This document shows positions 1-6,570 of a stretch of DNA of 14,979 nucleotides, piece by piece. Source of the DNA: Promethearchaeota archaeon (GTDB lineage: Archaea; Asgardarchaeota; Lokiarchaeia; Sigyniarchaeales; SOKP01); NCBI GenBank assembly GCA_030615145.1, contig JAUWZT010000057.1, positions 1 to 14,979 on the forward strand. Direction: 5' to 3'. The notes under the pieces are model-generated. The model searched no databases, was not told where the DNA came from, and saw only the letters and a list, made by a program, of their open reading frames with translations. Position 1 is the first letter of the stretch; every line of letters begins with the position of its first letter. The position numbers were made by a program, and so were the translations under genes.

Positions 1-414
1 CGACACGTGATTAGGAACATAATCTAAAATAAGTAGTAAATCATGGGCTATTAAATCGGCTCTAAATGATTTCAGAGCATCAGAACCTCCTAATTGAGAA
101 CTAACATGATAGTAATACACCGAATAAGGAGAACCAACAACATCTTGAGTGTTGTAATATCTCAACGCTTTACGATACTCTTCCTGTAAGCCCTCATGAT
201 TCATTGCAATTTCTCTTCCTATAGGACTGCGCTCCCAAATACCCATCAACCACACGATGTCAAAAACCGTTAATTCTTGATCTATAAATTCAATGGGTAT
301 TGAATCAAGTTTAATATTATGACCATAAATATCAGAAAAATTCGTTAACCACGGCCATGTATTAATCTCGAATATTTTTGGATGGACTGGCCAAGATTGT
401 TCTTTGGTAGGCAT
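1..414 (-). CDS. GH13 alpha-amylase family enzyme, N-terminal part (cut by window edge)
   Basis: The reverse strand reads open for 138 codons from ATG at 414 to the window edge, so only the N-terminus is present. The start of a GH13 TIM barrel is recognisable: a short strand FEINTWPWL (about residues 15-23), then FDIVWLMGIWERSP (51-64), then SPYSVYYYHVSSQLGG (93-108), and finally LDYVPNHVS at the edge. The last is conserved region I of GH13 (D-x-x-x-NH), which contributes to the active-site floor. Family members hydrolyse or transfer alpha-glucosyl units. The catalytic Asp/Glu residues lie outside the window, so the substrate cannot be told. No signal peptide is visible, which suggests a cytoplasmic enzyme. 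The gene is divergent from the coiled-coil gene at 611. GH13 assignment is confident; the subfamily is unknown. Confidence 0.85.
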   Translation of the reverse strand, partial: MPTKEQSWPVHPKIFEINTWPWLTNFSDIYGHNIKLDSIPIEFIDQELTVFDIVWLMGIWERSPIGREIAMNHEGLQEEYRKALRYYNTQDVVGSPYSVYYYHVSSQLGGSDALKSFRADLIAHDLLLILDYVPNHVS

Positions 415-454
415 GATAATTCTTACTTTTATTCTATTTTTGAGTATTAATTAC

Positions 455-467
455 TATTTAATATACC
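455..467 (-). promoter_or_regulatory. Possible TATA box for the GH13 gene
   Basis: On the reverse strand the stretch GGTATATTAAATA lies about 40-53 nt upstream of the GH13 ATG. This spacing is plausible for an archaeal TATA box with a short leader. The whole 415-610 spacer is AT-rich, so the call is weak. The rest of this spacer shows no gene. Confidence 0.25.
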
Positions 468-610
468 ACTTAATTTAAAAAATGAATTTTATTATTTACA
501 TAATTATCGATTAAATATCAAAGTGTAATTTATTGTTATTTTTTACTAATAAATATAAATAAATAATTAAATGATCATACTATAATAAAGAAAAATAAAA
601 GAAGTGAGTT

Positions 611-1195
611 TTGAAAGTGAGTGAAGAGAAAGATGCGATAAGAAAGTTGATAATGCTCATTTCTGATCTTCGAGCCAAGGATGAAGAACGTTATGAAGCC
701 CATGTCAATTTTATGAACGAAACAATCAAAATGATTAGCGCAATCGAATCTCAGATGAACAAGCATTGGTCCACGGTATTAGATTCTCTCAAAGAATTGA
801 ATGAAAATATCAACAATAATTTAGATTCATTACTTACGGGAATTAATCCCAAAGGGCTTAGAGAAACTTCTAAATCACTTAAAGAAATTATGGACACAAT
901 GAATAAAAGCGTACAATCAATGAATTTGGAGAAGGTGCTTAGCGAGCTCAAATTTTTAAAAGGTTCTACAACTGTAGGTGTACAATCAGCTCCAGTTCCT
1001 CAAACTATTCCAATAGGTCAATCACCAGAACTAATAACCGCTAATATTAATTTAAACCCTCTAACTGGAGTTTCTGCGGCAACAAAAGAGGAACCAGAAG
1101 TTTATGGATTTGTTCCTGGAAAAAAGAAGAAGAAAAAGAAAGAAGATGACGATGAACCACATCTAATGAAACCATCAGATTTGTTCAAAAAGTAA
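611..1195 (+). CDS. Coiled-coil protein with charged Lys/Asp-rich tail, function unknown
   Basis: This 194-residue protein has no recognised family. Residues about 4-118 are rich in Lys, Glu, Asn, Leu and Ile with heptad-like spacing, and look like a long alpha-helical coiled coil. Residues 119-165 are a Pro/Thr/Ser-rich linker. The tail contains seven consecutive lysines (171-177), then E-D-D-D-E, and ends in MKPSDLFKK. No signal peptide or membrane segment is seen. The start taken is TTG 611, with GAAGTGAG just upstream; GTG 617 is an in-frame alternative with better spacing to the same motif. The gene stands alone, divergent from GH13 and convergent with the TPR gene. A structural or scaffold role is possible but not shown. 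The codon pattern and strong amino-acid bias support a real gene. Confidence 0.75.
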   Translation: MKVSEEKDAIRKLIMLISDLRAKDEERYEAHVNFMNETIKMISAIESQMNKHWSTVLDSLKELNENINNNLDSLLTGINPKGLRETSKSLKEIMDTMNKSVQSMNLEKVLSELKFLKGSTTVGVQSAPVPQTIPIGQSPELITANINLNPLTGVSAATKEEPEVYGFVPGKKKKKKKEDDDEPHLMKPSDLFKK

Positions 1196-1244
1196 AATCT
1201 TAATGCGTTGTAAACCATGTCTCCATCCCTCCGATTTCAGCTTT

Positions 1245-1712
1245 TTACTTCAAATATTCGATAATTTGTGTAATAATGCCATTAGTACCAATATTTTTAC
1301 TAAAAACACTAATTGCTGTCTGTAAATCCTCCTTGGTTAGATAGTTTATTTCTAAACCAGTAATCAACATTACTAAAATATGTGGTTTATTGATTTCTTC
1401 TAAAACTAGATCATATTTTCCGAGGAAATGATAGGCTTCTCCTCTATTGAGAATACAATCGATACATTGAAAATTTTCATCAGCTTTTTTATAATATTCG
1501 ATGGCGCTGTTTAAAATTTTAATAGCGATTTGATAATTTCCAATATGTAATTGAACAATACCTTTAAATTTAATAATTATCCACTTTACATTTTGATTGA
1601 ATTCTTCTTTTTTTCCAAGATCATTTAGTAGAGAAGTTAATTCTGATATTTTTCCCCTATCTAAAAATTTTTTAAATTGCATCTCATAATCTTTTCCTTG
1701 GGTGGACTCCAC
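1245..1712 (-). CDS. Small TPR-repeat protein
   Basis: This 155-residue protein has two recognisable tetratricopeptide-like helix pairs. The first is about residues 43-76 (KGIVQLHIGNYQIAIKILNS, with the typical G-x-Y-x-x-A-I pattern). The second is about 82-108 (LNRGEAYHFLGKYDLVLEE). TPRs usually bind partner proteins; no catalytic motif is visible. The C-terminal 45 residues are not clearly repeat-like. The start is GTG 1712, chosen because a good Shine-Dalgarno GGAGGA sits 8 nt upstream on the minus strand; an ATG six nt 5' of that site opens only a 14-codon reading frame. The gene follows the histidine kinase at 4000-1775 on the same strand, with 62 nt and a hairpin between them. Its start region is duplicated at 4061-4119. 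A link to kinase signalling is inference from position only. Confidence 0.7.
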   Translation of the reverse strand: MESTQGKDYEMQFKKFLDRGKISELTSLLNDLGKKEEFNQNVKWIIIKFKGIVQLHIGNYQIAIKILNSAIEYYKKADENFQCIDCILNRGEAYHFLGKYDLVLEEINKPHILVMLITGLEINYLTKEDLQTAISVFSKNIGTNGIITQIIEYLK

Positions 1713-1744
1713 TTATATTTTCCTCCATAATATTAGATTAGTAT
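1686..1744. repeat. 59-bp direct repeat, copy A (start region of the TPR gene)
   Basis: Positions 1686-1744 match 4061-4119 at 58 of 59 bases; the one difference is an A/T change at 1717/4092. The repeat spans the ribosome-binding site, the GTG start and the first nine codons of the TPR gene. Homology ends at 1744, exactly where an inverted repeat begins. Confidence 0.9.
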
Positions 1745-1768
1745 TTTACATATTGCTTAATATGTAAA
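1745..1768. other. Perfect inverted repeat, 10-bp arms
   Basis: TTTACATATT (1745-1754) and AATATGTAAA (1759-1768) are perfectly complementary around the 4-nt loop GCTT. The element lies six nt after the kinase stop codon (1775) and upstream of the TPR gene. No T-run follows on the minus strand, so a classical terminator is not supported. An operator or an RNA-processing hairpin in the kinase-TPR transcript are alternatives. Confidence 0.55.
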
Positions 1769-1774
1769 TGGGGT

Positions 1775-4000
1775 TTAGTATTTTTTGCCATTATATTTAG
1801 GAATTGTAAAAAAGAAAGTAGAGCCTTTTCCTAGTTCAGATTCTACCCATATTTTACCCCCGCATTGTTCAACAATTTTCTTACATATAGTTAATCCTAT
1901 TCCAGTTCCATCATATTCATCTTTCGCATGTAAACTCTGAAAAATGATGAATATTCGCTCAAAATCTTTTGGATCAATCCCTATCCCATTATCGCAAATA
2001 GAAAAAACCCAATGTTTACTATCAGGTCTTGATGAAATATGAACAAGGGGAGGGTCAATACCACGAAACTTTATAGCGTTAGAAATTAAATTTTGAAATA
2101 CTTGGAGAAATTGATATTTATTAGCAAATATAATAGGTAAAGAATCGTAAATTATTTCAGTATTAGTTTCATTAATTAGTTGCTTCAAGTTATCAAGAAC
2201 ATCCTTTAAAACATCATTTAAGTCAACCTTTTCAAATTTCTTATAATTTCTTCCAATTCTTGAATAAGTTAATAAACTATTTATTAAATTTTGCATTCTT
2301 GCGACTCCATCGGTTATAAATTTGATGAAATCATTAGCATCTTTATCTAATTTATCTTTATAACGTCTTTCTAAAAGTTGAGCAAAACTTGAAATCATTC
2401 GGAGAGGTTCTTTTAGATCGTGAGATGCGATATAAGTGAATTGCTCGAGTTCGATATTAATTCTAGCTAAATCTTCCATAGATTCTTTAAGTAACTGTTC
2501 TGAACGCTTACGCTTGGTAATATCTTGTATAATGAATTGAATTAATTTTTGCTTTTCGATTTCTATAAAAGTGATCTCAACATGTAACCATAAAGATACT
2601 CCACTAAACCTATATAATTGAAAATCAGGTAATTTTTGATTAATACTATCACCCTTAAATATGCCTTTTATGAATTTTTCGAATATGGGTATAAGATATT
2701 TATTTTTCTCATTTAAGAAGAGAATTTCATTGAAATTCTTACCAATTACATCCCCTCTAGTATGGACAGATAGAATATCATCTATAGCTTCATTGCAATC
2801 TATTAAAATACCTTCTGAATTCACCAAACCTATAAAATACGGTGATGTTTCGAACAAGTGACGATATTTAACTTCGGATTCTTTTAATTTCTGTTCTGCT
2901 TTCTTGCGGTCAGTTATATCACGTATCATGCCACCAAAACCAATTTTATTTCCATCTTGATCGTATCTTAAATATATAGAAGTTTCAGTTGCTATTATTT
3001 CTCCATTTTTCGTCATAACTTCGAATTGAGAATTATCTTTTTCTTTATTAGTGTTGTAGACTTCGTTAAACTCTTTAAACACCTTCCGTTTATTTTCCTT
3101 ATCCATGAAACGAGCAAAATTTAATCCAAGTAATTCATCTTTAGAGTATCCAAGGAATTCAACTAAAGAATTATTAAAAAAAGTACAATTACCTCTTAGA
3201 TCAACTTCAAAATAACTCTCTTTAATTCTATTAAATATACTTTGATATTTTACTTCGGATTCTTTTATTTTTTGTTCTGCTTTTTTTTTTTCTGTTAAAT
3301 CAATAAGAATTGATCTTATACCTATGGATTTATTATTATGAATAATAGGGCTTGAATATAGGTGAATAGGGAATGTGCTACCGTCTTTTCTTAGTGCTAT
3401 ATATTTATCTTCGCTTAGTTCTTCCCTCTTTAATACTTTCATAAAATTTTTAAGAGCCCTTTTTCTATCGCCAGGAATAAGCATTTGAATGGCATTTAAA
3501 CCTCTATTAAAATCATCCCGCGTAAAGCCAAAAGTTCTGAATGCGTTATCATTGAAAAAGATTAAGTTACCTTCCTTATTCGTTTCATAAATAACCTGTG
3601 GTAATAAATTTGCTAAATCTCTATATTTTTGTTCAGATTCTCTTAAAATTTTTTCTTTTCTTATAATAATTTGACTTAAAATTGAGACGCTGAACCCAGC
3701 AATTATAAATATTATACTTCGTCCAAATTCGTCAATTATAACAATGACCGTTCCGCCACCAAGAAAAGAGAAGAAAATTAAAATTCCCGATAAAAACAAA
3801 GGTACAATTAGCCCTTTTTTTTTCCACCAAAAGCACGCCAAAATAATTGGAAAATAAAACAAATGGGTATAAATTAAATGGGCTTTAATTATGATTTTAA
3901 AATAATACGTTAAAAAACATAGTATTGCTATTAAAGCGATTACAACTAGATATCTGATCGTTTCTTTAGGTTTTTTTAATATAGAATTTATCGTTCTCAT
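1775..4000 (-). CDS. Membrane PAS-PAS-PAS sensor histidine kinase
   Basis: This 741-residue protein begins with hydrophobic segments at about 17-34, 42-58, 64-80 and 95-113, giving a membrane anchor of about four helices with no large external domain. Three PAS domains follow (about 121-240, 246-366, 375-497), each ending in a PAC-like tail (DLTEKKKAEQ, DITDRKKAEQ, DITKRKRSEQ). The HisKA phospho-acceptor is His527 in ASHDLKEPLR. The ATPase domain has N-box Asn637, G1 D670-N-G-I-G and G2 GTGIGL (698-703). All catalytic motifs are intact. The expected activity is autophosphorylation of His527 and transfer to a response regulator; none is adjacent, so this is an orphan kinase. The ligand cannot be read from sequence. 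Start ATG 4000 is preceded by AAAGG. The repeated PAS units share near-identical linkers (KKAEQKIKESEVKY, KKAEQKLKESEVKY), indicating internal duplication. Confidence 0.93.
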   Translation of the reverse strand: MRTINSILKKPKETIRYLVVIALIAILCFLTYYFKIIIKAHLIYTHLFYFPIILACFWWKKKGLIVPLFLSGILIFFSFLGGGTVIVIIDEFGRSIIFIIAGFSVSILSQIIIRKEKILRESEQKYRDLANLLPQVIYETNKEGNLIFFNDNAFRTFGFTRDDFNRGLNAIQMLIPGDRKRALKNFMKVLKREELSEDKYIALRKDGSTFPIHLYSSPIIHNNKSIGIRSILIDLTEKKKAEQKIKESEVKYQSIFNRIKESYFEVDLRGNCTFFNNSLVEFLGYSKDELLGLNFARFMDKENKRKVFKEFNEVYNTNKEKDNSQFEVMTKNGEIIATETSIYLRYDQDGNKIGFGGMIRDITDRKKAEQKLKESEVKYRHLFETSPYFIGLVNSEGILIDCNEAIDDILSVHTRGDVIGKNFNEILFLNEKNKYLIPIFEKFIKGIFKGDSINQKLPDFQLYRFSGVSLWLHVEITFIEIEKQKLIQFIIQDITKRKRSEQLLKESMEDLARINIELEQFTYIASHDLKEPLRMISSFAQLLERRYKDKLDKDANDFIKFITDGVARMQNLINSLLTYSRIGRNYKKFEKVDLNDVLKDVLDNLKQLINETNTEIIYDSLPIIFANKYQFLQVFQNLISNAIKFRGIDPPLVHISSRPDSKHWVFSICDNGIGIDPKDFERIFIIFQSLHAKDEYDGTGIGLTICKKIVEQCGGKIWVESELGKGSTFFFTIPKYNGKKY

Positions 4001-4060
4001 CCTTTATTTCAGTCCGGTACCTTTATTTTCAATGAAAATTTTTATTTAAAGATTATTCTT

Positions 4061-4119
4061 ATAATCTTTTCCTTGGGTGGACTCCACTTATTTTTTCCTC
4101 CATAATATTAGATTAGTAT
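4061..4119. repeat. 59-bp direct repeat, copy B (orphan TPR gene start)
   Basis: This is the second copy of the block at 1686-1744, with one mismatch. On the minus strand it carries the same GGAGGA and GTG, but the reading frame stops after 13 codons (MESTQGKDYKNNL). It is therefore a non-functional start of the TPR gene, lying 60 nt upstream of the kinase ATG. It is followed (4120-4139) by a short imperfect counterpart of the copy A hairpin: ATTTTA, an 8-nt loop, TAAAAT. Confidence 0.85.
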
Positions 4120-4122
4120 ATT

Positions 4123-4247
4123 TTAAGTATTGCTAAAATCGACTTTCATAATTAAAACAGCAGGAATGTTATAAGATTTGCAATTTCTTGCCATTTTTGA
4201 AGTATTTCCTCTGGTATAGTAATTTCTCTTTTTGATTTAGAATTATT
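4123..4247 (-). pseudogene. Frameshifted remnant of a GAF-domain sensor protein
   Basis: The reverse strand from 4247 reads NNSKSKREITIPEEILQKWQ, then EIANLI, before a stop. The next frame continues NIPAVLIMKVDFSNT and then stops. Joined across a frameshift near 4170, these give the characteristic start of a GAF domain found in many sensor kinases (KWQ-E-I-x-N-L-I ... IPAALIM-KV). No start codon, body or kinase domain remains. It lies between two other fragments (the HgdB scrap and repeat copy B), in a tract that looks like degraded gene debris. The resemblance is by eye from memory of the family; a profile search would settle it. Confidence 0.55.
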
Positions 4248-4293
4248 TCAATTATTTGTATGCAAGTAAATTGTTACACTATAAATAATATAT

Positions 4294-4316
4294 TTTATAT
4301 ATAAATTTACTTTAAA
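4294..4316. repeat. 23-bp TATA-like direct repeat, copy 1
   Basis: The 23-nt block beginning TTTATATATAAATTTAC is identical to 4363-4385, with a period of 69 nt. It contains the palindrome TTTATATATAAA and resembles an archaeal TATA box in either orientation. It sits in the spacer between the HgdB scrap and the GAF remnant. Confidence 0.8.
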
Positions 4317-4362
4317 TAGGATTTTAGTGTAAATTAACGATTTTTTTTAATACAAAATATAA

Positions 4363-4385
4363 TTTATATATAAATTTACTTTAAA
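4363..4385. repeat. 23-bp TATA-like direct repeat, copy 2
   Basis: This is identical to 4294-4316. Here the flanks extend the palindrome to 16 nt, AATTTATATATAAATT (4361-4376). Both copies could act as TATA elements, reading leftward into the kinase, but no transcript start can be assigned. Confidence 0.8.
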
Positions 4386-4419
4386 AGAGAATATGTAAAA
4401 GCTCAAGGGTCATAAATCA

Positions 4420-4503
4420 TTAAATTCCTTTTGTTGAGGCTTTCAATAGAAAACGAGAGTAATCTTCAAGGAGGTCGGAATTTTTTGATAAAGGGATTTC
4501 TTC
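4420..4503 (-). pseudogene. Scrap of a 2-hydroxyacyl-CoA dehydratase (HgdB-like) gene
   Basis: The reverse strand reads EEIPLSKNSDLL, then EDYSRFLLKASTKGI, followed by TAA. This matches residues about 327-353 of the intact paralogue next door (EEIPISHKSDPI, then EEYARFLLNASTKGV). The DNA also aligns, for example CCTTTTGTTGA at 4427 and 4788. Only about 28 codons survive, and nothing of the rest of the gene is recognisable on either side. The closeness to the gene at 4531 suggests decay of a former tandem copy. Confidence 0.75.
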
Positions 4504-4530
4504 AGATTTGTTCAAAAAATGAACAAATAT

Positions 4531-5841
4531 TTACTCAATATTCTTTAATCTCTCCATAAAAGGTTCCACGCTTTTCTTAACCTGTTCGATGTTTTCGCCT
4601 ATTTTTTTAAAATTGATAACTATAGCTGGTATGTTATGCTCTGCTTTTAGTTTTACTTTTAGCCTTTCATAAGTTTTTGAAATTGATGGGCACCCGTATA
4701 CTTGATTGAAGATCAATCCATCAATGTTCATGTTTTCAGCAGCTTTTAAATACGATTTAGTCATATTTTCATCGTCACATCCTACTCCTTTTGTTGAAGC
4801 GTTTAGTAGAAAACGCGCATACTCTTCTATAGGATCAGACTTGTGAGATATGGGAATTTCTTCTAAAAATCCTAACACATCCCAATCGGCATAAATTATC
4901 CTACCCCCTAATTTATAGATAATTTCGTGAATTTCTGGTTCCCAACCTTGATACATGGGCGCAAATAGCAACCTTGGCATATGGGATACTTCCATTCCTA
5001 TACCCTTTCTAATCCTCTCTCTCATCTCTTTAACTAACTGGCTCATATTTTCTAAATATCTTTGAGCGTTTGAATTATAATCTTGAAAAGTGATAGTTAA
5101 GAGGGCTAAAATTTCTGCGAATGTAGCCGGATTGCATGGATAAAAGTTAGAATCGCTAAATTCGTTAAGGATAGTTTTATAAAATCGTTTTACTTGATTG
5201 CCAATACGAAATTGCTTCTGTAAGCTATTATCTGATACAAAATTTCCCGTAATCTTCTCTAGTTCACTAATTCCATTCTTGAGATTATTAACCATTTCCT
5301 TTAAAGCAATATCTTCATTCTCTGAATTCTTCGAAGGAACATCGATTATAATTTGACTCGGTACTGTCGTTTTTAACGATTCTGAAAAGGTATTCCAACT
5401 TCCACATCGCATTGCGAAGTTAAGATTAGCATCTAAACTCTTACCCTTAGATTTATGCATTCCATAAAGAGCATTAATCCCATAACATAATTCCGAAGGA
5501 ACACCATTACTAACGCCTATCTCATACATCTCATTATATTTACTATTGATAGAAGTAATGACATCTTCAAGAATTTTATCAACAATTTTTAAAACATCAA
5601 ACTGGCGAGCGAAATCTAGAAATTTTGATGTTAAATCCCAACCTAAAACCGTTGTCGCTGATTTTAGTGGTGCCAAATATCTGCTAAATTCAAAAGATTC
5701 CATTCGAATTGGGAATACGGGGACAGCACCAACTGCAAAAACTAAATCAGGGAATCCTAAAGCAACTGAAACGAGTTTTTTCTTCTCTCTAATTTTTTTT
5801 CTTCTTAGATAATCTCTACCCGTCAAAAAGTTTGAAGCCAT
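4531..5841 (-). CDS. 2-hydroxyacyl-CoA dehydratase subunit D (HgdB/BcrB-type) family protein, intact copy
   Basis: This 436-residue protein resembles the HgdB/BcrB/FldC family. Members bind a [4Fe-4S] cluster and act in radical dehydration of 2-hydroxyacyl-CoA or reduction of aryl-CoA. Candidate cluster ligands are Cys119 (SELCYGI), Cys146 (AMRCGSW) and Cys384 (VYGCPSIS). Their spacing (27, then 238) is close to the three-Cys pattern known for 2-hydroxyisocaproyl-CoA dehydratase. Cys236 and Cys355 (GVGCDDEN) are also present, and Cys355 recurs in the paralogues. Other landmarks are MRERIRKGIGM (273-283) and GGRIIYADWD (312-321). The start is ATG 5841; length fits the family. No partner subunit and no ATP-dependent activator (HgdC/BcrA type) is adjacent, so the substrate is unknown and a role as a lone paralogue is possible. 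Family is confident; reaction is not. Confidence 0.85.
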   Translation of the reverse strand: MASNFLTGRDYLRRKKIREKKKLVSVALGFPDLVFAVGAVPVFPIRMESFEFSRYLAPLKSATTVLGWDLTSKFLDFARQFDVLKIVDKILEDVITSINSKYNEMYEIGVSNGVPSELCYGINALYGMHKSKGKSLDANLNFAMRCGSWNTFSESLKTTVPSQIIIDVPSKNSENEDIALKEMVNNLKNGISELEKITGNFVSDNSLQKQFRIGNQVKRFYKTILNEFSDSNFYPCNPATFAEILALLTITFQDYNSNAQRYLENMSQLVKEMRERIRKGIGMEVSHMPRLLFAPMYQGWEPEIHEIIYKLGGRIIYADWDVLGFLEEIPISHKSDPIEEYARFLLNASTKGVGCDDENMTKSYLKAAENMNIDGLIFNQVYGCPSISKTYERLKVKLKAEHNIPAIVINFKKIGENIEQVKKSVEPFMERLKNIE

Positions 5842-5961
5842 TTTTAGAACAGAGGTAAAGCTTACAACATCATCAGCGTATATACTCGTTTTAGGATCAT
5901 CTCAAGTTGCTGCTTAAATTTATGTTTTTTAAGAACTACAATTTAAAATTAGTTAATTAAA

Positions 5962-5981
5962 AGTAATAAAATTTATGAGCT
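5962..5981. repeat. Shared upstream block of HgdB-like genes, copy 1
   Basis: The 20 nt AGTAATAAAATTTATGAGCT is identical at 8623-8642. It lies within a block of about 50 nt (5938-5987 versus 8598-8648) that is similar throughout. It lies about 120-140 nt upstream of the intact HgdB-like start. On the minus strand it contains ATAAATTTTATT, a possible TATA element. Confidence 0.75.
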
Positions 5982-6536
5982 TAAATTTGAAGATTAAAAA
6001 CTTATTTAAATGTTTAACCCAAAGTACATATCTTTCTTACACCATGGTTGCCATCAGAACTATCACAATCAAATGTTAGATCTCGCAACAGGCACAAAAA
6101 AACATTGACAGGGATTTCGAGCGTGTTTTTAGGCATAGTTGCATTGGTATTTATAATAAGAAAAATAATGCCAATGATAATAATATAAGAACACAACATC
6201 AATTTATTAAATGTAAAATGAAATCAAGAGAATTAAAAGGTTAAGGAAGCAAAAACAGGGATTACATGTAACTTTGGAGGATTTGGAAATAATAATATAT
6301 CAATAATAGTAGTAGAGGATGTAAAATGAAAATAAAAATGGATTTTATTCTTAAAAATGTATAATTTTTTTAATTTAAAGAAAATTCTTAAAAACTGAAA
6401 TATAATATATTTAATTTGTCAAAGCGTATCAATGAGTTTTGGATATTTAACATAATTAATATTAAAAATCGAAATTTATAAATCTTACAATTTATTTATA
6501 GAAGAATTATTTACTAAGAAATAGGAATTTATTTTC

Positions 6537-6565
6537 TTGGTTGGGGCATTAACCTTTCCAACCAA
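6537..6565. other. GC-richer inverted repeat in the leader of the second kinase
   Basis: TTGGTTGG (6537-6544) and CCAACCAA (6558-6565) are perfectly complementary around a 13-nt loop, and two G-T pairs could extend the stem. The repeat ends five nt before TTG 6571. It stands out from its very AT-rich surroundings. It could be an RNA hairpin limiting access to the start, or an operator. Confidence 0.5.
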
Positions 6566-6570
6566 CTCAT

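Larger units (their letters stand above)
5842..6570. other. 729-bp spacer without a convincing gene
   Basis: The left part (5938-5987) holds the probable upstream region of the HgdB-like gene and is repeated at 8598-8648. At 6014-6202 (-) a 62-codon ORF with one hydrophobic stretch (SYIIIIGIIFLIINT) overlaps a plus-strand open frame at 6018-6188. That frame also encodes a hydrophobic end (ISSVFLGIVALVFIIRKIMP). Neither has a ribosome-binding site or recognisable homology, so neither is called. At 6237-6329 (+) a short open stretch ends in ITCNFGGFGNNNISIIVVED and then stops; it loosely resembles a ketosynthase C-terminus. The rest is very AT-rich and ends in a hairpin at 6537-6565. Confidence 0.6.

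Noticed and set aside
2661..2861. 66-codon plus-strand ORF inside the membrane kinase gene
   Set aside because: Lies wholly within a gene with intact domains on the other strand; a shadow frame.
6014..6202. 62-codon minus-strand ORF with a hydrophobic N-terminus
   Set aside because: No ribosome-binding site, no homology, and the opposite strand is open over nearly the same span with an equally hydrophobic product. AT-rich codons give such stretches by chance.
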